This document shows positions 54,126-63,933 of a stretch of DNA of 64,000 nucleotides, piece by piece. Within the stretch, counting starts at the first letter, position 1; each line of letters opens with the position of its first letter. A program made the translations under genes and the position numbers. The notes under the pieces are model-generated. The model made no database searches and had not been told where the DNA came from. It was given only the letters and a program-made list of their open reading frames with translations. The stretch is from Lachnospiraceae bacterium (GTDB lineage Bacteria; Bacillota; Clostridia; Lachnospirales; Lachnospiraceae), in assembly GCA_022794255.1 (NCBI GenBank), contig JAAWEL010000023.1, positions 91,210-155,209 on the forward strand. Direction: 5' to 3'.

Positions 54126-55496
54126 ATGAAGATAAAAAGGTGGGTGGAAAGAACGGGGACAATCGCTGTTTGATTTGGGGCAGCGCTTCTTATGGCAAGC
54201 TGCGGGGACAGAGGCAGGAGGGAAGAGACAGGGCTTATGATGATCCCGGATTCCGGGGAAGCCATAACGAGTGAGGCAGATTATCGGACAATTTTGGAAG
54301 ATACGGAGGCTGCAGAGACAATCCTGACTGGGGAACCGATTCGCATTGGCGCCATATATGCCCTGAGTGGAAATAATGCGGCTATCGGGACAAACATTCT
54401 CAGGGGCATTGATTTTGCAGCGGAGGATATCAACCGTGCAGGCGGTGTGGACGGACGTCCGGTTGAGATCATCCGCGGGGACACCCAGGGGGATCCCCAG
54501 GTGGCCAGACAGGTGGCGGAGCGGCTGATCCGTCTGGAACGGGTACATGCCATTGTGGGATGCCATCAGAGCACTCTGACAGAGATTGTTGCTCAGGTGT
54601 GTGAACAGTATCAGATTCCCATGATAACAGCCATCTCCACAGTGGACAGCATTTCCACTCATAACAATGAGTACTTTTTCCGGCTGTGCCCTATGAATTC
54701 TTTGTATCTGGAGAATATGTTTATGTATATGAGAGATCAGACCGAAAAAACAGGCAGTCAGGTGAAAACCATAGCTGTGTTTGCGGATAACAGCATGATC
54801 GGTCAGGAAGCGATTCGCTGTGCAAGGCTTTATGCACCTCAATACGGGATGGAGATCGTGAAAGAGATTTGTTACAATCAGGGTGCGGCCGACTTAACCA
54901 GGGAAATTCAGCAACTGAAAGAGGTCAATGCAGATGCGGTGGTGGCAGAAAGCTATGTTTCGGATGCGATTTTGTTGATGAAAACCATGAAGGAGCTGGA
55001 TTATAGGCCGCCGATTCTGATTGCCAAGGCCAATGGTTTTGCAGATCCCAGTTTTATCCCGGCTACGAAGGGGATCTCCAATGGGCTGACCTCTGTGGTG
55101 GAATGGAATCCGGATCTGACAAAGGGGCAGGAAATTAACCGAAGGTTTAAAAAGATTTTTGGCATTGATATGAACGGACATTCGGCGGAGGCATACACAG
55201 CGGTGTGGACTTTTAAGACAGCTTTTGAAAAGGCCGGGACGGATGAGGGGGAGGCGGTGAAGGATGCTCTGAAAGCTTTGGATATTCGAGGGGCTTTTCC
55301 TGACGGGCCGGAAATCATTCTTCCCTATGACCGGATCAAATTTGAGAATCGCCGGTTTGATAATCTGTGGCATTACAATGACAATGCTTATGCATCTGTG
55401 GCGATTGCCCAGATTCAGGAGGGGGAGTATAAGACTGTGTGGCCCTTTGAGTATTCCGAACAGGAGATTGTGTATCCGGCAGGATATGGGGAGTGA
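54126..55496 (+). pseudogene. second livJ-like binding protein with in-frame TGA in the signal peptide
   Basis: A paralogue of the protein at 52640, colinear over its whole ligand-binding domain (GEPIRIGAIYALSGNNAAIGTN onward). The natural start is ATG 54126 behind GAGGGGAACC: it encodes MKIKRWVERTGTIAV, then TGA at 54171-54173, then FGAALLMASCGD in the same frame. Without the stop this is a normal lipoprotein signal peptide with the lipobox cysteine at codon 26 (LMASC). Thus one codon interrupts an otherwise intact ~456-codon gene. Restart at ATG 54192 would yield a protein without a secretion signal. A point mutation, a sequencing error or programmed readthrough are the choices; the intact rest of the gene suggests the change is recent. 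Confidence 0.75.
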
Positions 55497-55514
55497 AGAG
55501 TTGGGAGAATTTTC

Positions 55515-55543
55515 TTGCGTTCATTGGTTTCCTTTGATATAAT
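55515..55543 (+). promoter_or_regulatory. sigma-A promoter of dnaE
   Basis: TTGCGT (55515-55520), a 17-bp spacer, and a perfect TATAAT (55538-55543), about 100 bp before the dnaE start codon. Confidence 0.82.
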
Positions 55544-55550
55544 GACTTCA

Positions 55551-55576
55551 AAAGCACTTCTCAGGAAGTGCTTTTT
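55551..55576 (+). terminator. hairpin terminator or attenuator just after the dnaE promoter
   Basis: AAAGCACTTC (55551-55560), a TCAG loop, GAAGTGCTTT (55565-55574) and two more Ts. It ends the livJ unit, but the dnaE -10 box lies upstream of it, so it falls within the start of the dnaE leader and could act as an attenuator. Confidence 0.7.
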
Positions 55577-55644
55577 GTGGATATTTTTGTAATGATACAG
55601 ATAAGCGCTTTCGTTAGCAGGACAGAAAAGAGAAGGAGGCAATC

Positions 55645-58600
55645 GTGGCATTTACACATTTGCATGTCCATACGGAGTATAGTTTGCTGGACGGTTCCTG
55701 TAAGATCCGAGAGCTGGTACAGTGCGCTAAGGATCTGGGAATGGACAGCATGGCGGTGACGGATCATGGGGTCATGTATGGAGTGATTGATTTTTACCAG
55801 GCAGCAAAGGAGGTGGGGATCAAGCCTATCATTGGCTGCGAGGTTTATGTGGCTCTCGGTTCCCGGTTTGACCGGGAGACGGGAAGTGGAGAGGACCGGT
55901 ATTACCATCTGGTATTGCTGGCGGAGAATGATCAGGGATATCACAATCTGATGAAGATTGTGTCCAAGGGGTTTATTGACGGGTTTTATTATAAACCGAG
56001 GGTGGATTATGAAGTACTTCAAACCTATCACGAGGGAATCATAGCCTTAAGTGCCTGTCTGGCCGGGGAAGTGCAGCGGTTTCTTGCCAGAGGAATGTAT
56101 GAGGAGGCTAAAAAGGCGGCTCTTCATTATCAGGATATTTTTGGGAAGGGAAATTTTTTTCTTGAGCTGCAGGACCATGGGATTCCGGCTCAGAGGACTG
56201 TGGACCAGGGTCTGATGCGGATGAGCCGGGAGCTAGGGATTGATCTGGTTGCCACCAATGACATCCATTATACGTTTGATAAAGATGCGGCGGCCCATGA
56301 TATTCTTCTGTGTATTCAGACCGGCAAAAAGGTGGCTGACGAGAACCGTATGCGCTACGAGGGCGGTCAGTATTATTGCAAGTCAGAGCAGGAAATGCGG
56401 GAGCTGTTTCCCTATGCCCAGGAGGCGATTGATAACACCCATAAGATTGCAGAGCGATGTAATGTGGAGATTGAGTTCGGGGTCACTAAGCTGCCCCGGT
56501 ATGATGTGCCAAAAGGGTATGATTCCTGGGGGTATCTGAATAAGCTTTGTATGGATGGTATGGATAAGCGTTATCCGGAGGATGACGGTACATTGCGAGA
56601 AAGGCTTAACTACGAGTTGAATGTGATTCGCAATATGGGGTATGTGGATTATTTCCTGATTGTCTGGGACTTTATCCATTTTGCTCGTTCCAATGACATT
56701 ATAGTGGGGCCAGGCCGGGGATCGGCAGCGGGGAGCATTGTGGCCTATTGCCTGGAGATCACAGATATTGACCCGGTTCGGTATAACCTGCTTTTTGAAC
56801 GTTTTTTGAATCCGGAGCGGATTTCCATGCCGGATATTGATATCGACTTCTGCTTTGAACGGAGGCAGGAGGTGATTGACTATGTGGTGGAAAAGTACGG
56901 AAAGGATCAGGTAGTGCAGATTGTCACCTTCGGAACTCTGGCAGCCAAAGGTGTGGTCCGGGATGTGGGGCGGGTGCTGGACATGCCCTATGCCCGTTGT
57001 GACGCCATAGCCAAGATGATACCAGGGGATCTGGGGATGACATTGGATAAAGCTCTGCGCCAGAGTCCGGATCTGCGGGATGCCTATCAGCAGGATGAGG
57101 ACGTAAAGTACTTAATCGACATGGCAAAGCGTCTGGAAGGACTGCCTCGCCACACCTCCATGCATGCGGCTGGCGTAGTGATCGGCCAGCGGGCCATGGA
57201 TGAGTTTGTGCCCTTGTCCCGGGCTCAGGACGGGACGATCACCACCCAGTTTACTATGACAACTTTGGAGGAGTTGGGGCTTTTGAAAATGGATTTTCTG
57301 GGGCTTCGGACTCTGACGGTTATCCAGAATGCTGTGAAACAGGTGGAGGAGAATTACCACATTCATCTGGACATGGGAAAGATCGATTACAATGACAGAG
57401 ATGTGCTGGCTTCAATCGGAACAGGAAGAAGTGACGGGGTATTCCAGCTGGAAAGTTCCGGCATGAAAAATTTTATGAAGGAGTTAAAGCCGGAGAGCCT
57501 AGAAGATATTATCGCTGGTGTGGCGCTGTACCGCCCGGGACCTATGGACTTTATTCCCAGATACTTAAAGGGAAAAAATGGCAAGTCTCCGATTGTCTAT
57601 GACTGTCCTGCTTTAGAACCGATTTTAAAGACCACCTACGGATGTATTGTCTATCAGGAGCAGGTGATGCAGATCGTGCGGGATTTGGCCGGGTATACTA
57701 TGGGGCGCAGTGATCTGGTACGCCGGGCCATGTCAAAGAAAAAGACAGCCATAATGGAGAAGGAAAGAAAAAATTTTGTCTACGGGAATCCTGAGGAGGG
57801 AGTGGCAGGTTGTATTGCCAATGGGATTGATGAAAAGACCGCCAATCATATCTATGATGAAATGATCGATTTTGCCAAATATGCTTTTAACAAGTCTCAT
57901 GCGGCCTGTTATGCAGTGGTGGCAGTTCAGACAGCGTACTTAAAGTATTATTATCCGAAAGAATTTATGGCCGCCCTTTTGACCTCCGTGATGGACAATA
58001 ACACCAAGGTGTCCGAATATATTTTAAGCTGCAGACAGATGGGAATCCCCATCCAGCCCCCGGATATCAATGAGGGACAGAGCGGATTTTCTGTGTCAGA
58101 AGACAGCATCCGGTATGGACTGTCTGCAATAAAAAGCGTGGGGCGTTCTGTGGTGGATACGGTTATCCGGGAGCGGGAACAGAGAGGACTTTATACTTCC
58201 CTGGACGATTTTGTGGACCGGATGAGCGGCAAGGAGATCAATAAGCGGACGGTGGAGAATTTTATCAAATCCGGGGCCTTAGACAGTCTGCCGGGCAACA
58301 GAAGACAAAAGACTATGATTGCGCCAGAATTGCTGGATCAGAAAAATAAGGAAATGAAAAATTCTTTAAAGGGGCAGATGAGCTTATTTGATTTTGCCGG
58401 GGAGGAGGACAAAAAGCAGTATCAGATCAATATGCCTGATGTGCCGGAATTTCCCAGAGAGGAGCTTTTGGCGTTTGAGAAGGATATTTTGGGAGTGTAT
58501 GTCAGCGGCCATCCATTGGACGAGTATATAGAATTGTGGAAAAGCGGCATAACTGCTAAGACCACAGACTTTATATTGGACGAGGAGAGTAAGAAAGCGG

Positions 58601-59112
58601 CGCTCACAGATGGCGCTCATGTGACAATTGGAGGCATGATAACAGGCAAGGTGGTCAAGACTACCAAGACAGGGAAGATGATGGCTTTTGTGACGATTGA
58701 GGATCTGGTGGGGACTGTGGAGACTCTGGTATTTCCCAAAGATTACGAGAGTAAGAGGAATCTGCTCATTGAGGATTCCAAGGTGTTTGTGCGGGGGCGG
58801 GTTTCCATGGGAGATGACACGGCCGGAAAGCTTATTTTGGAACAGGTGACGCCCTTTGATTCTCTGCCCAAGGAGCTGTGGCTGAAATTTTCCGATAAGG
58901 AAGAATATGATAAAAAGCAGAAAGAAGTTATGGAGATTTTACGGACAGAGGACGGCCAGGATACAGTGATTATCTATTTGGAGAAAGAGCGGGCCAAGAA
59001 AATCCTGCCAGCCAGCTGGCGGGTATGTGCAAATAAACCAATGAGAGAGAGGCTATACCCGCTTCTTGGTGAAAATAATGTCAAACTTGTGGAAAAGGGA
59101 TTGAAAAGATAA
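55645..59112 (+). CDS. dnaE: DNA polymerase III subunit alpha DnaE
   Basis: A 1155-aa replicative C-family polymerase. Order: N-terminal PHP domain (HLHVHTEYSLLDG), polymerase palm with GRGSAAGSIVAYCLEITDIDP and the catalytic aspartates in PDIDIDF, fingers (TMHAAGVVI region quoted as TSMHAAGVVIG), helix-hairpin-helix region, and C-terminal OB-fold (VTIGGMITGKVVKTTKTGKM). The start is GTG 55645 with AGAAGGAGG upstream. No intein or split is present. In low-G+C Firmicutes DnaE works with PolC; PolC is not in this window. Confidence 0.96.
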   Translation: MAFTHLHVHTEYSLLDGSCKIRELVQCAKDLGMDSMAVTDHGVMYGVIDFYQAAKEVGIKPIIGCEVYVALGSRFDRETGSGEDRYYHLVLLAENDQGYHNLMKIVSKGFIDGFYYKPRVDYEVLQTYHEGIIALSACLAGEVQRFLARGMYEEAKKAALHYQDIFGKGNFFLELQDHGIPAQRTVDQGLMRMSRELGIDLVATNDIHYTFDKDAAAHDILLCIQTGKKVADENRMRYEGGQYYCKSEQEMRELFPYAQEAIDNTHKIAERCNVEIEFGVTKLPRYDVPKGYDSWGYLNKLCMDGMDKRYPEDDGTLRERLNYELNVIRNMGYVDYFLIVWDFIHFARSNDIIVGPGRGSAAGSIVAYCLEITDIDPVRYNLLFERFLNPERISMPDIDIDFCFERRQEVIDYVVEKYGKDQVVQIVTFGTLAAKGVVRDVGRVLDMPYARCDAIAKMIPGDLGMTLDKALRQSPDLRDAYQQDEDVKYLIDMAKRLEGLPRHTSMHAAGVVIGQRAMDEFVPLSRAQDGTITTQFTMTTLEELGLLKMDFLGLRTLTVIQNAVKQVEENYHIHLDMGKIDYNDRDVLASIGTGRSDGVFQLESSGMKNFMKELKPESLEDIIAGVALYRPGPMDFIPRYLKGKNGKSPIVYDCPALEPILKTTYGCIVYQEQVMQIVRDLAGYTMGRSDLVRRAMSKKKTAIMEKERKNFVYGNPEEGVAGCIANGIDEKTANHIYDEMIDFAKYAFNKSHAACYAVVAVQTAYLKYYYPKEFMAALLTSVMDNNTKVSEYILSCRQMGIPIQPPDINEGQSGFSVSEDSIRYGLSAIKSVGRSVVDTVIREREQRGLYTSLDDFVDRMSGKEINKRTVENFIKSGALDSLPGNRRQKTMIAPELLDQKNKEMKNSLKGQMSLFDFAGEEDKKQYQINMPDVPEFPREELLAFEKDILGVYVSGHPLDEYIELWKSGITAKTTDFILDEESKKAALTDGAHVTIGGMITGKVVKTTKTGKMMAFVTIEDLVGTVETLVFPKDYESKRNLLIEDSKVFVRGRVSMGDDTAGKLILEQVTPFDSLPKELWLKFSDKEEYDKKQKEVMEILRTEDGQDTVIIYLEKERAKKILPASWRVCANKPMRERLYPLLGENNVKLVEKGLKR

Positions 59113-59278
59113 GGAAAATGATTTAAAATGTAGCTTAGTAGAATTTTGTCCGGAACAGGTCTGATGATTCACTTTTTCAGCTGCCGGTATGGACTGTGCA
59201 GGGATTCCTCTGTCAGACAGATTTACATCAGAATTGCAGATCAACGCCGTATAGGCGCGGAAATAGGAGGAGTTGATT

Positions 59279-60253
59279 ATGGCAAAGCAGATTAAAACAA
59301 TAGGTGTTCTCACAAGCGGCGGAGATGCACCAGGCATGAATGCGGCAATCCGTGCAGTAGTCCGGACTGCTCTGAATCTGGGACTTAAGGTGAAGGGAAT
59401 CATGCGTGGGTATGCCGGGCTTTTGCAGGAGGAGATCGTTGATCTGGAAAGCTCAAGCGTGTCCAATATTATCTATCACGGAGGTACGATTCTGTACACA
59501 GCCCGGTGCATGGAGTTTACCACACCGGAGGGTCAGCAGCTGGGAGCTGAGATCTGCCGTAAGCATGGGATTGACGGTTTGGTGGTAATCGGCGGAGATG
59601 GATCTTTTAGGGGAGCCGGAAAGTTAGCCGCCCTGGGCATCAACACCATCGGTGTACCAGGGACGATTGATTTGGATATTGCATGTACAGACTATACCAT
59701 AGGATTTGACACAGCAGTCAACACAGCCATGGAGGCAATCGACCGGGTTCGGGATACTTCCACCTCCCATGAGCGGTGCAGTATTATTGAGGTGATGGGG
59801 CGCAATGCAGGCTATATTGCTCTGTGGTGCAGCTTTGCCAATGGTGCGGAGGATGTTTTGCTGCCGGAGCGTTATGACGGCAATGAGCAGGTGTTGATCA
59901 ATCGTATTATCGCCAACCGGAAGCGGGGCAAGAAGCACAATATTATCATCAATGCAGAGGGAATTGGACACTCCACTTCCATGGCCAGAAGGATTGAGGC
60001 AGCCACCGGTGTGGAGACTCGGGCTACCATCTTAGGCCACATGCAGCGGGGCGGCACACCTACCTGTAAAGACCGGGTATATGCCTCTATCATGGGAGCT
60101 AAGGCGGCGATCCTTTTGTCTGAGGGCAAGACAAACCGGGTTGTGGCTTACAAGCATGGTCAGTATGTGGACTTTGATATTCAGGAAGCGCTGCAGATGA
60201 AGAAGGATATTCCGGAAGATCAGTACGAGATCTGCAAGATGCTGGTGCAGTAG
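59279..60253 (+). CDS. pfkA: 6-phosphofructokinase PfkA
   Basis: Phosphorylates fructose 6-phosphate to the 1,6-bisphosphate. The 324-aa protein has TSGGDAPGMNAAIR, GGDGSFRGA (the Gly typical of ATP-using enzymes) and MGRNAGYIAL. The catalytic block reads PGTIDLDIACTDYTIGFDTA, with Leu between the two aspartates where E. coli PfkA has Asn; the aspartates themselves are kept. ATG 59279 is used because GGAGGAG lies 7 nt before it; TTG 59273 is an in-frame alternative. The 166-bp gap after dnaE shows nothing recognisable. Confidence 0.95.
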   Translation: MAKQIKTIGVLTSGGDAPGMNAAIRAVVRTALNLGLKVKGIMRGYAGLLQEEIVDLESSSVSNIIYHGGTILYTARCMEFTTPEGQQLGAEICRKHGIDGLVVIGGDGSFRGAGKLAALGINTIGVPGTIDLDIACTDYTIGFDTAVNTAMEAIDRVRDTSTSHERCSIIEVMGRNAGYIALWCSFANGAEDVLLPERYDGNEQVLINRIIANRKRGKKHNIIINAEGIGHSTSMARRIEAATGVETRATILGHMQRGGTPTCKDRVYASIMGAKAAILLSEGKTNRVVAYKHGQYVDFDIQEALQMKKDIPEDQYEICKMLVQ

Positions 60254-60289
60254 GAAGAGACAAAAAGGGCTATAAAATACAACAAAAAG

Positions 60290-60330
60290 ATACCCGGCAG
60301 CCGTGGTAGAAAGGTTTGCCGGGTATTTGC
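60290..60330 (+). terminator. terminator after pfkA
   Basis: ATACCCGGCA (60290-60299) pairs perfectly with TGCCGGGTAT (60317-60326), followed by only three Ts. Confidence 0.75.
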
Positions 60331-60370
60331 TGTCTGAAAAATCATAAAAATTTCCAGGAGAAATAAAATT

Positions 60371-60685
60371 ATGGTACTTTGTGGTTCTAATGGATACGAG
60401 CGGAAATATTATTTTAATGAAGAATTTGCCAGTCTGCCGGATGAGGTAAAGAAGGAACTGCAGATATTATGTGTATGGTTTACAGAAGAGTGCGGCGGGA
60501 TTCTTACCATGGAATTTGACCAGGATGGGGCGTTGGAGTTTAAGCATATTACATCCGAATATGATGGATACTACGATGAGATCGGAGCGGATTTGAAGAT
60601 CAAGCAATACAGAGAGGAAAGAAGAGATTTGCTGGAGTCTTTGGAGTTGTACTATCGTCTGATGTTTTTAGGGCTGGATGAATGA
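60371..60685 (+). CDS. small DUF6145-like hypothetical protein
   Basis: A 104-aa acidic cytoplasmic protein with no signal peptide or membrane segment. Recognisable segments are YERKYYFNEEFASLP, VWFTEECGGILTMEFD and a C-terminal helical SLELYYRLMFLG. It resembles the DUF6145 family found mainly in Lachnospiraceae, from memory of its pattern; the function is unknown. The start codon is preceded by AGGAG about 11 nt upstream. It lies between pfkA and dusB. Confidence 0.75.
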   Translation: MVLCGSNGYERKYYFNEEFASLPDEVKKELQILCVWFTEECGGILTMEFDQDGALEFKHITSEYDGYYDEIGADLKIKQYREERRDLLESLELYYRLMFLGLDE

Positions 60686-60743
60686 GGAAATGTGGGGAAA
60701 GGCAGGGTTTGACACAGAGATGAGATAAGGAGGAAACAGCGGG

Positions 60744-61697
60744 ATGAAGCTGCAGATCGGGAATGTGAAAATGGCTAATAATCTGATATTGGCTCCCATG
60801 GCGGGGGTGACAGATCCGCCTTTTCGCAGATTGTGCAGGGAACAGGGCTGCGGCCTTTTGTATACAGAGATGGTCAGCGCCAAAGCGATTTTGTACAATA
60901 ACCGGAATACGAAGGAGCTTTTGCAGGTTGGTGAAGAGGAACGGCCGATTGCTGTCCAGCTTTTTGGCTCAGACCCGGAAATCGTCAGTGAGATGGCGGC
61001 CCGGATTGAGGAAGGCCCTTATGACATCATTGACTTGAATATGGGCTGTCCGGTTCCCAAGGTAGTAAATAATGGAGAAGGCTCTGCACTTATGAGGGAC
61101 CCAGGGCTGGTGGAAAGGCTTCTCTCTTCATTAACCAGGAAAGTGAAAAAGCCGGTGACAGTAAAATTCCGAAAGGGCTTTGATGAAACGCAGATCAATG
61201 CGGTGGAGATCGCAAGGATAGCGGAGGCTTGTGGTGTCTCGGCTGTGGCTGTTCACGGAAGAACCAGGCAGCAATTTTATTCTGGCAGGGCAGACTGGGA
61301 TATGATTCGCCAGGTGAAGGATGCTGTCAAAATACCTGTAATAGGAAACGGTGATATTTTTTCGCCGGAGGATGCCAAAAGAATGTTGGAGGAAACCGGA
61401 TGTGACGGGCTTATGATTGCCCGGGGCGCCCGGGGCAATCCCTGGATATTTAAGCGAATTCAACATTACCTGGAAACAGGTGAGCTGCTGCCGCTGCCAG
61501 ATAAGGATGAGCTTTGCCAGATGATTTTGCGCCATGCCCGGATGCAGGCAGAGCTTAAAGGAGAGCTTTTCGGTATGAAGGAAATGCGCAAGCATATTGC
61601 CTGGTACACGGCAGGACTTCCCCATTCGGCATCCCTGCGGCGCCGGTGTAATACGGTGGAAAGTCTGTCCGGGCTGGAAGAGCTTCTGAAATCTTGA
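60744..61697 (+). CDS. dusB: tRNA-dihydrouridine synthase DusB
   Basis: Reduces specific uridines in tRNA to dihydrouridine using FMN. The 317-aa protein has LAPMAGVTDPPFRRLCRE, the active-site cysteine in NMGCPVPKVVNNGEGSALM, VHGRTRQQFYSG, and the FMN phosphate motif GNGDIFSPEDAKRML. The length fits DusB. AAGGAGG is just upstream of the ATG. Its stop codon overlaps the -35 box of the greA promoter. Confidence 0.95.
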   Translation: MKLQIGNVKMANNLILAPMAGVTDPPFRRLCREQGCGLLYTEMVSAKAILYNNRNTKELLQVGEEERPIAVQLFGSDPEIVSEMAARIEEGPYDIIDLNMGCPVPKVVNNGEGSALMRDPGLVERLLSSLTRKVKKPVTVKFRKGFDETQINAVEIARIAEACGVSAVAVHGRTRQQFYSGRADWDMIRQVKDAVKIPVIGNGDIFSPEDAKRMLEETGCDGLMIARGARGNPWIFKRIQHYLETGELLPLPDKDELCQMILRHARMQAELKGELFGMKEMRKHIAWYTAGLPHSASLRRRCNTVESLSGLEELLKS

Positions 61698-61722
61698 CAA
61701 CCGGATATCTTTGGGATATAAT
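61694..61722 (+). promoter_or_regulatory. sigma-A promoter of greA-lysS
   Basis: A perfect TTGACA (61694-61699), a 17-bp spacer and a perfect TATAAT (61717-61722). The -35 hexamer overlaps the dusB stop codon. The leader to greA is about 150 nt. Confidence 0.93.
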
Positions 61723-61877
61723 ACATGGAATGCAGTGAACCAGGGCCATGTTTGCGTGGATCTGGCGACAGCAAAAGGACCAGGATGGCAAAGCCATACT
61801 GGTACATGTTTTTTGGGGGATCAGATGAGAAGAGGAGAGCTGTGTACGTAGTAGTAAAGTAGTAAAAAGGAAGGAAA

Positions 61878-62369
61878 ATGAGTGACATGGCGGAGAAGAA
61901 AAACATTTTAACTTATGCAGGTTTAAAGCAGTATGAGGATGAGCTGCAGGATCTGAAAGTAAACCGGAGACGGGAAGTGGCACAGAAGATTAAAGAGGCA
62001 AGAGAGCAGGGAGATCTGTCTGAGAATGCAGAATATGATGCTGCCAAGGATGAACAGCGGGATATAGAGCTTCGCATTGAGGAACTGGAAAAGCTGTTAA
62101 AAAACGCAGAGGTTATCGATGAGGATGAGATAGATATAAATAAAATCAGTGTAGGCTGTAAGGTAAAGGTCTATGATGCAGATTTTGACGAAGAGATGGA
62201 ATTTAAGATTGTAGGCTCAACAGAGGCCAACAGCCTGAAGAACAAGATTTCCAATGAATCTCCGGTAGGACAGGCGCTTTTGGGAAAAAGTGTGGGAGAT
62301 GTGGTTAATGTGGAGACTCAGGCAGGAGTGATTCAGTATAAAGTGTTGGAGATACAGAGAGTATCATAG
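61878..62369 (+). CDS. greA: transcription elongation factor GreA
   Basis: Rescues backtracked RNA polymerase by stimulating transcript cleavage. The 163-aa protein has the N-terminal coiled coil with the acidic tip ([19 protein letters not shown]) and a C-terminal FKBP-like domain ([18 protein letters not shown]). The spacing and length match GreA rather than GreB. AAGGAAGG precedes the ATG. It is followed 49 bp later by lysS, a common Firmicute pairing. Confidence 0.97.
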   Translation: MSDMAEKKNILTYAGLKQYEDELQDLKVNRRREVAQKIKEAREQGDLSENAEYDAAKDEQRDIELRIEELEKLLKNAEVIDEDEIDINKISVGCKVKVYDADFDEEMEFKIVGSTEANSLKNKISNESPVGQALLGKSVGDVVNVETQAGVIQYKVLEIQRVS

Positions 62370-62418
62370 AAAGGGACTATAGAACAGGGGAAATATCCGC
62401 AGAAAGAGGAACATAAGG

Positions 62419-63933
62419 ATGGGAGAACAGCAGAACCAGCAGAAGAAACAGAGTCAGGAGCCGGATTTAAATCAGCTTTTAAAGGTGCGCCGGGAGAAGC
62501 TTGCAGAGCTTCAGGCAGCAGGAAAGGACCCGTTCCAGATCACAAAGTACGATGTAACCGTTCACAGCATGGATGTGAAAGATAATTATGTACAGTGGGA
62601 AGGCAAAACGGTTTCCATTGCCGGACGGATGATGTCCAAGCGTGTGATGGGGAAGGCATCCTTCTGCAATGTCCAGGATCTGAAGGGCAATATTCAGTGC
62701 TATGTAGCGCGGGATGACTTGGGAGAAGAGGACTACAAAGCATTTAAAAAGATGGACATCGGAGATATTGTGGGTGTGGAAGGCATTGTGTTTACCACAA
62801 AAATGGGAGAGATCTCCATTCATACCAAATCCATGACCCTGCTGTCCAAAAGTCTGCAGATTCTGCCAGAGAAATATCATGGCCTGACCAACACCGATAT
62901 GCGTTACCGGCAGCGTTACACGGATCTGATCATGAATGAAGATGTGAAAAGGACCTTTGTCATGCGTTCCAAGATCATCAGCAGTATCCGCCGCTATCTG
63001 GATGACCAGGGATTTCTTGAGGTGGAGACCCCTATGCTGGTAAGCAATGCAGGCGGGGCGGCAGCGCGTCCCTTTGAAACGCATTACAATGCCCTGGATG
63101 AGGATGTGAAGCTGAGGATATCCCTGGAACTGTATCTGAAGAGGCTGATTGTGGGCGGCATGGAACGGGTCTATGAGATCGGCCGCGTGTTCCGCAACGA
63201 GGGACTAGATACCCGCCACAACCCGGAGTTTACCCTGATGGAGTTATACCAGGCGTATACGGATTATAACGGCATGATGGATCTGACAGAGAATATGTTC
63301 CGCCATGTGGCCCAGGAGGTCTGCGGCACCACCTGTGTTCCCTATGCGGAGGAGATGATTGATTTAGGCAAGCCTTTTGAGCGGCTGACCATGATTGATG
63401 CCATCAAAAAGTATGCGGGAATTGATTTTGAGGAGATTAAGACCACAGAAGAGGCAAAGAAGCTGGCGGATGAAAAAGAGGTTCATTATGAGGCGCGCCA
63501 TGTGCGGGGCGATATCATTAACCTGTTCTTTGAAGAGTTTGTGGAGGAACATTTGATCCAGCCCACCTTTATCATGGATCACCCGGTGGAGGTGTCTCCT
63601 CTGACCAAGAGAAAGCCGGATAAGCCGGAGCTGGTGGAGCGGTTTGAGCTGTTTATCTATGGCAGGGAGATGTGTAATGCCTATTCGGAGTTAAATGATC
63701 CCATTGACCAGCGGGAGCGGTTTAAGGCTCAGGAGGCAGCGCTGGCAGCAGGGGATGAGGAGGCCAATACCACAGATGAGGATTTCCTGAATGCATTGGA
63801 GATCGGGATGCCGCCGACTGGTGGGATTGGGTATGGAATTGACCGGCTGGTGATGTTACTTACCAATGCGCCGGCGATCAGGGATGTTTTGCTGTTCCCG
63901 ACGATGAAAACGCTTGGCGGAAAAGACCAGTAA
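62419..63933 (+). CDS. lysS: lysyl-tRNA synthetase, class II
   Basis: Charges tRNA-Lys. The 504-aa protein has an N-terminal OB-fold anticodon-binding domain (about 55-160), then the class II catalytic core: motif 1 with FLEVETPML, motif 2 [23 protein letters not shown] (quoted as positions about 256-278), and motif 3 [13 protein letters not shown]. The length is normal for LysRS-II. It is the last gene of the window; the 67 bp after it are A/T-rich and hold no recognisable feature. Confidence 0.97.
   Translation: MGEQQNQQKKQSQEPDLNQLLKVRREKLAELQAAGKDPFQITKYDVTVHSMDVKDNYVQWEGKTVSIAGRMMSKRVMGKASFCNVQDLKGNIQCYVARDDLGEEDYKAFKKMDIGDIVGVEGIVFTTKMGEISIHTKSMTLLSKSLQILPEKYHGLTNTDMRYRQRYTDLIMNEDVKRTFVMRSKIISSIRRYLDDQGFLEVETPMLVSNAGGAAARPFETHYNALDEDVKLRISLELYLKRLIVGGMERVYEIGRVFRNEGLDTRHNPEFTLMELYQAYTDYNGMMDLTENMFRHVAQEVCGTTCVPYAEEMIDLGKPFERLTMIDAIKKYAGIDFEEIKTTEEAKKLADEKEVHYEARHVRGDIINLFFEEFVEEHLIQPTFIMDHPVEVSPLTKRKPDKPELVERFELFIYGREMCNAYSELNDPIDQRERFKAQEAALAAGDEEANTTDEDFLNALEIGMPPTGGIGYGIDRLVMLLTNAPAIRDVLLFPTMKTLGGKDQ

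Noticed and set aside
54171..54173. TGA as a selenocysteine codon in the second livJ copy
   Set aside because: It falls in the hydrophobic core of a signal peptide, where selenocysteine has no role, and I did not see a SECIS-like hairpin directly after it.
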